From: Bacteroidota bacterium
GTDB taxonomy: Bacteria > Bacteroidota > Rhodothermia > Rhodothermales > UBA10348
DNA length: 9,621 bases
Direction: 5' to 3'
Assembly (NCBI GenBank): GCA_024640835.1
Contig: JAHEEH010000042.1
Location: 1-9,621 of the forward strand
Under the pieces are notes generated by a model, which had not been told where the DNA came from, did not search any database, and worked only from the letters and a program-made list of their open reading frames with translations. This document shows positions 1 to 8,234 of the stretch, one piece after another. The translations under genes were made by a program, and so were the position numbers. Numbering within the stretch: the first letter of the stretch is position 1; each line of letters opens with the position of its first letter.

Positions 1-75
1 TACGGCCGCGTCTTCCTGACGGAAACAGAAGGCTGGCTCCGCATCGGCCGCGCGATCATGGGTATCCTGACCTGA
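1..75 (+). CDS. C-terminal end of an unidentified protein (5' end outside window)
   Basis: Frame 1 is open from the first base and ends with TGA at 73-75. It gives 24 residues that begin YGRVFLTETEGW and end RAIMGILT. The MaoC-type gene starts 15 bp after the stop on the same strand, so the two are probably co-transcribed. I do not recognise the family from so short a tail, and no motif can be read. The call rests on reading-frame continuity, codon style like the neighbours and tight spacing. It could be a chance open frame, but a clean stop just before the next gene argues against that. Confidence 0.55.
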   Translation, partial: YGRVFLTETEGWLRIGRAIMGILT

Positions 76-90
76 CCACGGAACCACCCC

Positions 91-537
91 ATGCCGTCAC
101 CCCCGCGCAATCCTGTCTGGCCCGGTGGCGCCCCCTCCGCAGGGCAGTCCGCGCGCCGTTCGCGCACGGTCTCGGCGCGAGACATCGAGCTCTTTACCGA
201 GATCAGCGGTGACCGCAACCCGATCCACTACGACGACGACGTCGCGCGGGGAACGCGATTCGGAGGCATCGTCGTGCAGGGGGGCGTCACGACCGCGATT
301 CTGAATGCCGTGGTGGCGGAGGACCTGCCGGGGCCGGGGACGGTGTTCCTCCAGACGAACTGGCGCTTCCTCGCCCCGGTCCGACCGGGGGACACCATAA
401 CCGGCGAGGTCGTGGTCCGGAGCGTCCGCGAGGACAAGCCGATCACCGAGCTCGATACCCGTGTGCTCCTGGACGATGGAACGGTCGCCCTCGAGGGGAC
501 GGCGGTCTGCTACACGATGCCAATCGGAGGCAGGTGA
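91..537 (+). CDS. MaoC-family dehydratase / (R)-specific enoyl-CoA hydratase-like hot-dog protein
   Basis: This is a 148-residue single hot-dog domain protein. Residues 40-47 read GDRNPIHY, the hydratase-2 signature. D41 and H46 match the catalytic Asp/His pair known in PhaJ-type (R)-hydratases, with N43 between them. The following segment, with FGGIVVQGGVTTAIL at about 57-71, is the usual helix next to the active site, and residues 85-110 (NWRFLAPVRPGDTITGEV) form the typical strand region. Known relatives reversibly hydrate trans-2-enoyl-CoA in the cytosol, feeding beta-oxidation intermediates or polyhydroxyalkanoate synthesis; the acyl chain preference cannot be read here. The first 24 residues are Pro/Arg-rich and lack a family counterpart, so the true start may be later, although ATG 91 fits the spacing after the upstream stop. 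No clear Shine-Dalgarno is visible. The methyltransferase begins 5 bp after the stop, which suggests an operon. Confidence 0.88.
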   Translation: MPSPPRNPVWPGGAPSAGQSARRSRTVSARDIELFTEISGDRNPIHYDDDVARGTRFGGIVVQGGVTTAILNAVVAEDLPGPGTVFLQTNWRFLAPVRPGDTITGEVVVRSVREDKPITELDTRVLLDDGTVALEGTAVCYTMPIGGR

Positions 538-542
538 CGGGC

Positions 543-1448
543 ATGGGTTTCTATGCGAAGCACATACTGCCGTGGGCCGTCAACAGGGCCTGCAGTGCGA
601 AACCCAATCGGAGACAGCGCGAGAAGGTGGTCCCGCTCGCCGAGGGCCGCGTCCTGGAGGTCGGGGTCGGGTCCGGGCTCAACTTCCCGCACTACGACCG
701 GGAGCGCGTGGTATCGGTGGTCGCGGTGGATCCATCGGCGGAGATGCTCCGGATGGCCGAGAGCACGGTCGCCGGCGCTCCGGTCGACGTCGATCTCGTC
801 CAGGCCGGAGCGGAAGACCTTCCCGTGGAGTCGTCCTCGATCGACACGGTTCTCGTCACGTACACCCTCTGCACGATCCCGGACGTGTTCCCGGCGCTCG
901 CCGAGATGGCGCGGGTACTCGCACCGGGAGGTCGGCTCCTCTTCTGCGAGCACGGGCTTGCGCCCGATGCGTCGGTGGCATGGTGGCAGAGGAAGCTGAA
1001 TCCGGCGTGGCGCGCCGTGGGTGGCGGATGCAACCTGGGACGGAACATCCCGGACCTCATCCGGCGGGGCGGATTCCGCATCACCGGGATGGAGACGATG
1101 TACCTCCCCGGCTGGAAGCCCGCGTCCTTCAACTACCGGGGAATCGCGGTGCCCACGCAGGGGACCGCGTTGGATGACCCCGGAAGACCCGCACCCCGTG
1201 ACCCGCCCTACCCGTCGACCCCCGTCGCGATCCCCGTCACCACACAGGCGCCGGGCGCAACTGGCGGGCCGGGGTTCGGCAACGCGTGGGGCGGCGGCGT
1301 GTCCGGGATGACGATGGGCGGGCCGGGCTCGGTGTTGTCGAGGATGTCTGGCGGGCCGGGGTTCGGCAACGCGATGAGCGCTCCGGCGTCGGTCGAGAAC
1401 GAGACGTTCGGCGGGCCGGGGTCCGGAAGGATCGGGTTCGGCGGATAG
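543..1448 (+). CDS. METTL7/UbiE-like class I SAM-dependent methyltransferase with an abnormal C-terminal tail
   Basis: The protein is 301 residues from ATG 543. Motif I is VLEVGVGSG at 37-45, with an acidic residue in VAVDPS (D63) for the SAM ribose. CTIPD (110-114), FCEHG (134-138) and the Cys-containing GGGCNLGRNIP (160-170) are typical of METTL7-like enzymes, whose better-known members methylate small thiols or lipids; the substrate here is unknown. Homologous sequence ends near GIAVPT (200-205). The family is about 200-215 residues long. The remaining ~95 Gly/Pro-rich residues are largely the antisense reading of the lipoprotein gene at 1208-1834 and look artefactual. One extra G in the run at 1160-1163 would give ...PTQGDRVG and a stop at 1175-1177. 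GTG 534 is an alternative start, but GGAGG at 526-530 and the family-like MGFY N-terminus favour 543. The core is certain; the end at 1448 is doubtful. Confidence 0.8.
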   Translation: MGFYAKHILPWAVNRACSAKPNRRQREKVVPLAEGRVLEVGVGSGLNFPHYDRERVVSVVAVDPSAEMLRMAESTVAGAPVDVDLVQAGAEDLPVESSSIDTVLVTYTLCTIPDVFPALAEMARVLAPGGRLLFCEHGLAPDASVAWWQRKLNPAWRAVGGGCNLGRNIPDLIRRGGFRITGMETMYLPGWKPASFNYRGIAVPTQGTALDDPGRPAPRDPPYPSTPVAIPVTTQAPGATGGPGFGNAWGGGVSGMTMGGPGSVLSRMSGGPGFGNAMSAPASVENETFGGPGSGRIGFGG

Positions 1449-1834
1449 GCCACCCGCAGGAACGCAGTGCCGCACGGTTCGGACGGCGGCGAGAGCCGCA
1501 TGGTCACCGCTTCGACGGTGACGCTCTCCAGCACTTCGCCTCCGCCATTGTGCAGCACGCCGCGCAGGACAACCGTCGGCTCCCCCGGCGGGCCGGGATC
1601 CGGGTAGATCGGGTTCGGCGGCACGCCGACCCAGACCTGGAGCACGCCGTACGCGGTCGAGGCGCTTCCGTCGGCGGGCCGGACCTGGTATTCGTACACG
1701 GTGAAATCGCCGGCCTTGGCGGCCGCGGAGACCGGGTCACCCGCGGTCGACAGATCGGGAGAGACCACGGCGGGGTCGCACCCGGCCGCCAGTACGAGGA
1801 GCACGCAGAGGAGCGTCTGGAAGATTCGTTTCAT
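1208..1834 (-). CDS. Putative lipoprotein with repeated Pro-Gly-Pro-Pro units
   Basis: This 208-residue protein has no family I recognise. It starts MKRIFQT, followed by a hydrophobic stretch and the lipobox LAAGC, so Cys19 should be lipidated and the protein anchored to a membrane facing outward. Residues 43-130 look like a beta-sandwich, with alternating hydrophobic strands such as FTVYEYQVRP, VLQVWVG, VVLRGVL and VTVEAVTMRL. Five PGPP units lie at 80-83, 139-142, 159-162, 170-173 and 188-191. Two of them sit in the longer near-repeat PPNPI(Y/L)PDPGPP. C121 and C197 could form a disulfide. Start ATG 1834 is set by the signal peptide; no Shine-Dalgarno is seen, but a 12-bp palindrome lies 2 bp upstream. 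Its last 241 bp overlap the open frame of the convergent methyltransferase. The lipobox and the strand-like body make this frame the real one in the overlap. Confidence 0.72.
   Translation of the reverse strand: MKRIFQTLLCVLLVLAAGCDPAVVSPDLSTAGDPVSAAAKAGDFTVYEYQVRPADGSASTAYGVLQVWVGVPPNPIYPDPGPPGEPTVVLRGVLHNGGGEVLESVTVEAVTMRLSPPSEPCGTAFLRVAYPPNPILPDPGPPNVSFSTDAGALIALPNPGPPDILDNTEPGPPIVIPDTPPPHALPNPGPPVAPGACVVTGIATGVDG
1261..1373. repeat. Exact 26-bp direct repeat pair (1261-1286 and 1348-1373) within a GGCGGGCCGGG-containing repeat family
   Basis: The two 26-bp copies are identical and lie 87 bp apart, that is 29 codons, so the frame is kept. Diverged relatives with the GGCGGGCCGGG core occur near 1318, 1410 and 1587. 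On the minus strand each core encodes Pro-Gly-Pro-Pro in the lipoprotein. The shared flank at about 1431-1443 and 1609-1620 encodes PPNPI. The pattern suggests internal duplication within the gene. Confidence 0.8.
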
Positions 1835-1836
1835 GA

Positions 1837-1848
1837 CGTCACGTGACG
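1837..1848. promoter_or_regulatory. Perfect 12-bp palindrome CGTCACGTGACG upstream of the lipoprotein start
   Basis: CGTCACGTGACG reads the same on both strands. It begins 2 bp upstream of the leftward lipoprotein ATG (1834). A symmetric site in a divergent intergenic region could be an operator for a dimeric regulator, or it could occlude the start codon region. No second copy was noticed in the window, so this is only a candidate. Confidence 0.3.
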
Positions 1849-1934
1849 GGATGGGATGTGTCGGCCCGCCCGCCCCCCTCGGGTGTCCGGCGCATCGGGG
1901 TTGGAATGCACCGCGCACTCGATACGCATTTTCC

Positions 1935-1965
1935 GGATTCGGCGCAATACGCCGCCCGGGAATCC
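1935..1965. promoter_or_regulatory. Imperfect inverted repeat (GGATTC...GAATCC with inner GGCG...CGCC)
   Basis: Outer arms GGATTC (1935-1940) and GAATCC (1960-1965) pair perfectly. Inner arms GGCG (1941-1944) and CGCC (1950-1953) enclose the loop CAATA, with six unpaired bases on one side. No T-run follows on either strand, so it is not a classic terminator. It lies midway between the divergent genes and may be a regulator site or leader structure. Confidence 0.3.
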
Positions 1966-2093
1966 CGCACATGCACATTGGGTGGCATCGCGTCACGGGC
2001 CGTGTCGGGGATTGCAGGGATCTCCCGGCAGCACGAGAGCTCCGGGCGCGCAACATTCCGGCCCATCTCCGACAAATCGCTTTCCCTGCCGTC

Positions 2094-3656
2094 ATGCCCC
2101 GCACGGTCCGCCCCCTCCTCCTCTTCCTGGCACTCGTCCTCGTCGCCTCCTGCACGGAGGCCCCATTGCCCGACGGAACGGTGCGGACCCGCCAGGGTCT
2201 CGTATCCGGCACCACTTCGAACATCGAAGGCGTCCGCGCCTGGCTCGGTCTTCCGTACGCCGCACCACCGGTGGGTGACATGCGGTGGAAGGCCCCGGCA
2301 GCGCCGGCCCCCTGGGACTCGGTCCGCGCTGCCGACGCGTTCGGCAACCGGTGCATCCAGACGAATCCCTGGCCGGACATGATCTGGAACAGTCCCGCCG
2401 AGAGCGAGGACTGCCTGTACCTGAACGTGTGGGCTCCCGAATCTGCCGAGGCCGCGCCCGTGATGCTCTGGATCCACGGCGGAGGCTACTTCGCCGGATC
2501 CGCCGACGAGAACCGCCACGACGGCTCGGTGCTCGCCTCGAAAGGCGTCGTCCTCGTCACCGTCAACTATCGGCTCGGTGTGATGGGATTCCTGGCCCAT
2601 CCCGAGCTCACCGCGGAGTCCGCTCGCGGCGCTTCCGGCAACTACGGTCTGCTCGACATGATCGCCGCCCTCGGCTGGGTCCGCGACAACATCGCGTCTT
2701 TCGGGGGCGATCCCGGCAACGTGACGATCTTTGGCGAGTCGGCCGGGTCGTTCGCGGTGAGCGCCCTCATGTCCTCGCCCTTGGCGGCAGGGTTGTTCCA
2801 CCGCGCGATCGGAGAGAGCGGGGGACACTTCGGGGGCAGCGCGCTGTCGCTTTCCACGCTCGGCATGGCCGAGACGAACGGTGCCGGCTTCGCCGAAAGC
2901 AGGGGTGCAGCCACGCTGGCGGAGCTGCGGGCCACCGAGCCGTCCGACCTCGTCGGAAGCGCGGGACCGAACGGACCCCGCTTCGGGCCGATCATCGACG
3001 GATACGTCCTTCCGGAGGATCCCGAGACCCTGTTCGAGACGGGAGGACAGAACAAGGTCCCGCTGCTGGCCGGCTGGAATTCGGCCGAAATCAAGGGATG
3101 GCAGCCGTCGGCCGAAGAACTCCGGGGCGCGCTCAGGCAACGATTCCCTTCCGACTACGAGGCGGCCGCCGCCCTCTATCCCGCGTCGGATCCGGCGGAA
3201 ACCGTGCGTTCCGCCACGGATTTCGCGGGCGACAACTTCCTGGTCTACTCGACCTGGAAATGGATCGAGCTGCACGCATCGACGGGCGGACAGCCGGTAT
3301 ACCGCTACCTATTCGACCAGGTGATGGCGACGCCGGCGGGTCCTGTACCGGACGACGATCCGGGCGCGGCGCACGCGACCGACATCCCGTTCGTGTTCAA
3401 CACACTCGAATCGACCGGGAATCCCGTTTCGGACGCCGATCGCGCGGTGGCGGACCTGATGGCGAGCTACTGGGCGAACTTCGCGCGCAGCGGCGACCCG
3501 AACGGCCCGGGACTGCCGGACTGGCCGGCCTGGACCGCCGAAGGTCCGCGGCACGTGATGCGGCTGAACGCCTCGGCCTCGGCCGAGCCGGAATCCGATC
3601 GCGCCCGCTTCGACTTCCTGGACGGGCTCCAGGGGCGCGACCGCATGGAGCAGTAA
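2094..3656 (+). CDS. Type-B carboxylesterase/lipase-family lipoprotein
   Basis: This is a 520-residue alpha/beta-hydrolase of the carboxylesterase type-B family, which hydrolyses carboxylic esters. It opens MPRTVRP with a hydrophobic stretch and lipobox VASC, so Cys20 should be lipidated and the enzyme should act outside the inner membrane. Family marks in order are: GLPYAAPPVG at 52-61; SEDCLYLNVW at 104-113; oxyanion-hole HGGGYFAGS at 128-136; GNYGLLDMIAALGWVRDNIASFGGDP at about 182-207; and the nucleophile elbow GESAG with S216. The likely acid is E332 in GWNSAE, and the likely base is H427 in AAHATDIPFVF. C87 and C107 fit the conserved N-terminal disulfide. The triad is complete, so activity is expected; the substrate is unknown. 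ATG 2094 is chosen because it starts the signal peptide, although the frame is open back to 1701. No clear Shine-Dalgarno is present. The OPT gene follows after 61 bp on the same strand. Confidence 0.93.
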   Translation: MPRTVRPLLLFLALVLVASCTEAPLPDGTVRTRQGLVSGTTSNIEGVRAWLGLPYAAPPVGDMRWKAPAAPAPWDSVRAADAFGNRCIQTNPWPDMIWNSPAESEDCLYLNVWAPESAEAAPVMLWIHGGGYFAGSADENRHDGSVLASKGVVLVTVNYRLGVMGFLAHPELTAESARGASGNYGLLDMIAALGWVRDNIASFGGDPGNVTIFGESAGSFAVSALMSSPLAAGLFHRAIGESGGHFGGSALSLSTLGMAETNGAGFAESRGAATLAELRATEPSDLVGSAGPNGPRFGPIIDGYVLPEDPETLFETGGQNKVPLLAGWNSAEIKGWQPSAEELRGALRQRFPSDYEAAAALYPASDPAETVRSATDFAGDNFLVYSTWKWIELHASTGGQPVYRYLFDQVMATPAGPVPDDDPGAAHATDIPFVFNTLESTGNPVSDADRAVADLMASYWANFARSGDPNGPGLPDWPAWTAEGPRHVMRLNASASAEPESDRARFDFLDGLQGRDRMEQ

Positions 3657-3717
3657 TCCGGGCGTTCGCGTAGCTTCCGCCCCTCGTGATCCGGTACCCT
3701 TCAGAAGCCAGCCGCCC

Positions 3718-5436
<1,719 letters not shown>

Positions 5437-5440
5437 CGTC

Positions 5441-5968
5441 ATGAAACGGATCGGGCTCGGACTCATCACCCTGTCGTTCCTGGTCGGCGCGTACCTGGCG
5501 TCCCTCGACCCGGAAACGCTCGACTGGATCCTCTACTTTCCGGTGCTCCTCGTCGGTGTGGTCGGCGCCGTGATGGTCCGCATCGCGCACCGGAACCGGC
5601 ACGGGTCGGAGGAGACCATCCGGGCCAACACGGCCGTCCTCAGGGAAAGCCTCGACGCCGCCCTCCGGGCCGTGGAATCGATCCAGGCCGACCCGCCGGG
5701 GGTATACGCCGTTTCGCGGGCCATCGACGATCGCGTGATCGACCACCTGAACCGGTTCGTATCCGTCCGCGACGCCATGAAGTCCGCGTACGGACTCAAC
5801 GGGTTCGCCTCCGTCATGGGACCCTACGCCGGCGGCGAACGCTACCTGAACCGCGTCTGGTCCGCGTCCGCGGATGGATACGTGGACGAAGTCACCGAAT
5901 ACCTGGGCCGGGCGCTCGAACAGTTCCGGATCGCGCGACAGGTCCTGGAGGACCTGGAGGCGACCTAG
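5441..5968 (+). CDS. Uncharacterised two-helix membrane protein, possible OPT transporter partner
   Basis: This 175-residue protein belongs to no family I recognise. Two hydrophobic helices lie at about 4-21 and 29-46, joined by a short acidic loop (D23, E25, D28). Basic residues lie before the first helix (K2, R3) and after the second (R47, H50, R51, R53). By the positive-inside rule both ends should be cytoplasmic, so residues 47-175 form a cytosolic domain. That domain looks mostly helical (for example 60-81, 92-113 and 148-172) with no catalytic motif. The start has a good Shine-Dalgarno (5428-5433) and lies 4 bp after the OPT stop, so the two are very likely made together. An accessory or regulatory subunit of the transporter is a reasonable inference, not shown. 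Its stop TAG (5966-5968) overlaps the stop of the convergent oxidoreductase through a CTAG. Confidence 0.82.
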   Translation: MKRIGLGLITLSFLVGAYLASLDPETLDWILYFPVLLVGVVGAVMVRIAHRNRHGSEETIRANTAVLRESLDAALRAVESIQADPPGVYAVSRAIDDRVIDHLNRFVSVRDAMKSAYGLNGFASVMGPYAGGERYLNRVWSASADGYVDEVTEYLGRALEQFRIARQVLEDLEAT

Positions 5969-6954
5969 AGGTCGGGAGCCCCGGGCTTCCCGGTCTCCGC
6001 CGCAGCGTGAAGGGCAACCAGCGTGGCGACGTTCGCACGGCTGTCGACCAGCGAAATGGCCGGCTTCCCCCCGTCCAGAACGGCCTGCTCCATGTCCCTG
6101 ACCTCGCCCAGGAAGAGCGGATCGTAGCCGGCCAGGACCCGTTCCTCCACCTTGCCGTCGCGTTCGATGAGGATCGGGGCGTCGCCCTCCGGCCGGAAAG
6201 CCCGTGGCACGTGGATCGTGCCCCTCGTACCCACGAAGGTCATCTCGGACCGGAAGGCCGCCTCGAACCCGCAGTCGAAGGTCATGAGGACGTCCTCCGG
6301 GAATCGTAGGACGCCGGCCGTGGCAAGGTCGATCTCGGCGGGGCTCGTCGTGTGCTCGGCCCACACGCGCACCGGCTCCTCGTCCAATACGTACCGGGCG
6401 AACGAGACCGGGTAGCAGCCGACGTCCCACAGCGCGCCGCCGCCCTGGTCGGGATCGTGCCGCCAGTTGTCATCGCGGTCGAACGGAAACGTGAATGCCC
6501 CGTGCACGCGCCGGATCGGGCCGATCTCGCCGTCCCGCACCAGGGTCCGCACCGCCACGGTGCGCGGATGGTGCCGGTACATGAAGGCCTCGGCCAGCAC
6601 ACGATCCTCCCGCTCGGCCGCCCGGGCCATGATCTCGACCTGGACCACCGAGAGGGCGAGCGGCTTCTCGCACAGCACGTGCTTCCCCGCCCGCATCGCG
6701 CGGACCGCCCAGGGAGCATGCCGGTGGTTGGGCAACGGAACGTACACGACGTCCACGTCGGGATCGTTGACCAGGGATTCGTACGAGCCGTGCGGGCGGG
6801 GAATGCCCCATTCCTTTGCATACGACTCGGCCGCGACGTCGGTACGGCTGCCCACGGCCGCAATCTCGCTGCGGTCGGAGGCGCGGACGGCCTCGATGAG
6901 CCGGCCGTTGATGCGCGCCGTGGAGAGTAGGCCCCAGCGCAGCGTGTCGCTCAT
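5965..6954 (-). CDS. Gfo/Idh/MocA-family oxidoreductase, dihydrodiol/xylose dehydrogenase-like
   Basis: This is a 329-residue NAD(P)-dependent oxidoreductase. The N-terminal Rossmann fold starts RWGLLSTARI (6-15), where the usual glycine-rich GxGxxG is replaced by GLLSTA, a variant I recall in the dihydrodiol/D-xylose dehydrogenase branch. VYVPLPNHRHAPWAVRAMRAGKHVLCEKPLAL spans about 70-101, with the catalytic-region E96-K97-P98. EAFMYRHHPRT (122-132) and GGGALWDVGCYPVSFARYVL (171-190, with D177 and Y181) are also typical of that branch. The C-terminal sheet domain fills the rest. Likely substrates are aldoses or diols; the exact one is unknown. Its ATG (6954) overlaps the TGA of the upstream oxidoreductase as ATGA, so translation is coupled. 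Its stop TAG shares CTAG with the opposing gene. The length is normal for the family. Confidence 0.93.
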   Translation of the reverse strand: MSDTLRWGLLSTARINGRLIEAVRASDRSEIAAVGSRTDVAAESYAKEWGIPRPHGSYESLVNDPDVDVVYVPLPNHRHAPWAVRAMRAGKHVLCEKPLALSVVQVEIMARAAEREDRVLAEAFMYRHHPRTVAVRTLVRDGEIGPIRRVHGAFTFPFDRDDNWRHDPDQGGGALWDVGCYPVSFARYVLDEEPVRVWAEHTTSPAEIDLATAGVLRFPEDVLMTFDCGFEAAFRSEMTFVGTRGTIHVPRAFRPEGDAPILIERDGKVEERVLAGYDPLFLGEVRDMEQAVLDGGKPAISLVDSRANVATLVALHAAAETGKPGAPDL

Positions 6955-8195
6955 GGCTTCCAGGTACCTGCCGCTACCGGGGGAACATACTGATCGAGGC
7001 CCTCGGGTTTCCAGGGGATCGTGCGCTCCTGCTCGGCGCTCATGTAGGCGGTCATGAGCAACTCCACCACCTCGAGGCCTGCATGGAAGCCGAGCTCCGG
7101 CTGCCGGCCGTCCAGGAAACAGCGGATGAAGTGACGGTTCTCGTCCTCGTAGCCGTATTCGGCCGCCTCGTTGCCCACGAACGGCATGACGCCCTGTTCC
7201 GCGTTCTGCTTCTCGACCAGGTCTTCCCCTTCGGCGCCCGTCACGCGGCGCGAGAAGAACAGGCGACCGCCGGCATCGAGCGAGCTCAGCTGCATCGAGT
7301 ACTCGGGACCGAGCAGCTCCGAGCTCAGCCTCAGCCCGGCGCCCACGAAGCTCCAGGACGTGGTGGTCTCGGCGATGAGCCTGTGACCCGCGCCGTCCCG
7401 GTACTCGATGGTCGCCCGCGCGAAATCCTCCGAGGGCCGACGCCGGTAGTCGACCTCCGGTCCGAATCGCCGGGCGAGCTCGTCGGCATATTCCGGACGG
7501 GACCACTTGAGGCTCGCGATCTGGGCCGACACCTTCTCGGGCCGGATCGAGTCGCGGGGTGCACCGGGCGCCGTCAGAAGGAATCGGGCCACCTCGACGC
7601 TGTGGCACATCATGTCGTTGAGCACGCCTCCGCCCTGCATGGCACCCTGCCAGAACCAGGGCGTGTGGGGTCCCGAGTGCTCCTCCGCCGCACGGGCCAG
7701 GTAGGGCCGGCCCGCGATCGCGGCCCCGCGGTTCCACGCGATCGCGTGCCCGCGCACCAGGCCGGGCGAAAAGAGCTGGTCTTCCAGGTAGGCATGGAGG
7801 ATGCCCGACTCCTCGATCAGCTCCACCATGCGCTTCGCCTCGGCGACGTTCCGGGCGAGCGGCTTCTCGCACGCGATGCCCGTCAGCGACCCGCCGGTGG
7901 TCTTCAGGGCATGCACGATCTCCTCCATGTTCTCCACGCGGGCGTGGTTCGGCGCGCACAGCCACAGGCAGTCGATCGCCGGATCCCGGACCATGTCCGC
8001 TATCGAGGCATACGCGCGCGCTTCTCCCACGCGCAGATCCCGCGCGAGTCGGGCCGCGGACTCGGCTCCCTCCCCGTCGGGGCTGTAGATCCCCAGCACG
8101 TCGGCATCCCTGACGGCCTGCCACGCCTGGATGTGGAAACGGGCGATGAAGCCGCTGCCGATGAAGCCTACGCCGAGTCGTCTCTGTGCCGCCAT
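6951..8195 (-). CDS. Gfo/Idh/MocA-family oxidoreductase, longer subtype
   Basis: This 414-residue NAD(P)-dependent oxidoreductase has a canonical Rossmann start, GFIGSGFIARFH (10-21). LWLCAPNHARVENM (77-90) and CEKPLARN (109-116) carry the E110-K111-P112 motif. QGGGVLNDMMCHSVEVARFL (187-206) gives the D194-x3-H198 pair that lies at the active site in the family. It is longer than its downstream neighbour because of an insert around 205-255 and a long C-terminal segment ending PWKPEGLDQYVPP. Members act on sugars, inositols or amino-sugar derivatives in the cytosol; this substrate is unknown. ATG 8195 is preceded by a weak AGGCGA. The gene is first of a two-gene leftward operon and overlaps the next start by ATGA. 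The two proteins differ in length and motifs, so they belong to different branches rather than being a recent duplication. Confidence 0.93.
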   Translation of the reverse strand: MAAQRRLGVGFIGSGFIARFHIQAWQAVRDADVLGIYSPDGEGAESAARLARDLRVGEARAYASIADMVRDPAIDCLWLCAPNHARVENMEEIVHALKTTGGSLTGIACEKPLARNVAEAKRMVELIEESGILHAYLEDQLFSPGLVRGHAIAWNRGAAIAGRPYLARAAEEHSGPHTPWFWQGAMQGGGVLNDMMCHSVEVARFLLTAPGAPRDSIRPEKVSAQIASLKWSRPEYADELARRFGPEVDYRRRPSEDFARATIEYRDGAGHRLIAETTTSWSFVGAGLRLSSELLGPEYSMQLSSLDAGGRLFFSRRVTGAEGEDLVEKQNAEQGVMPFVGNEAAEYGYEDENRHFIRCFLDGRQPELGFHAGLEVVELLMTAYMSAEQERTIPWKPEGLDQYVPPVAAGTWKP

Positions 8196-8221
8196 CGTTC
8201 GCCTGGGGTTGGGTCACCCCG

Positions 8222-8227
8222 AAGATA
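8222..8227 (-). promoter_or_regulatory. Candidate -10-like element (TATCTT) for the oxidoreductase operon
   Basis: On the minus strand GCGCTATCTTC lies about 26 bp before ATG 8195, in the only gap between the terminator and the operon. It resembles the GCGTAGCTTC element at 3668-3678 ahead of the OPT gene. No matching -35 is clear, so this is a weak guess from position and similarity. Confidence 0.22.
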
Positions 8228-8234
8228 GCGCGCC

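Larger units (their letters stand above)
1835..2093. other. Divergent intergenic region between lipoprotein and carboxylesterase genes
   Basis: These 259 bp must carry the promoters of two divergent genes. No confident -35/-10 pair is seen. The best rightward guess is TTGGAA (1911-1916) with an AT-richer stretch ending near 1930, which is weak. The region holds a 12-bp palindrome (1837-1848) and a hairpin (1935-1965). The esterase reading frame is open upstream through here, but the signal peptide places the real start at 2094. Confidence 0.5.

Noticed and set aside
534..542. GTG 534 as methyltransferase start
   Set aside because: Only 3 bp separate it from the GGAGG site, and the family-like N-terminus MGFY begins at ATG 543. 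The difference is three residues, so it matters little.
510..1475. Leftward 321-codon frame opposite the methyltransferase
   Set aside because: Arg/His/Pro-rich shadow composition with no motif. The opposite strand has a recognisable SAM-binding fold.
1701..2093. Upstream extension of the carboxylesterase by 131 residues
   Set aside because: It overlaps the divergent lipoprotein start and lacks domain character, while a clean signal peptide with lipobox begins at 2094.
7083..8228. Rightward 381-codon frame opposite the second oxidoreductase
   Set aside because: Antisense shadow produced by high GC; no domain, and the minus strand shows a full Rossmann/EKP/DxxxH pattern.
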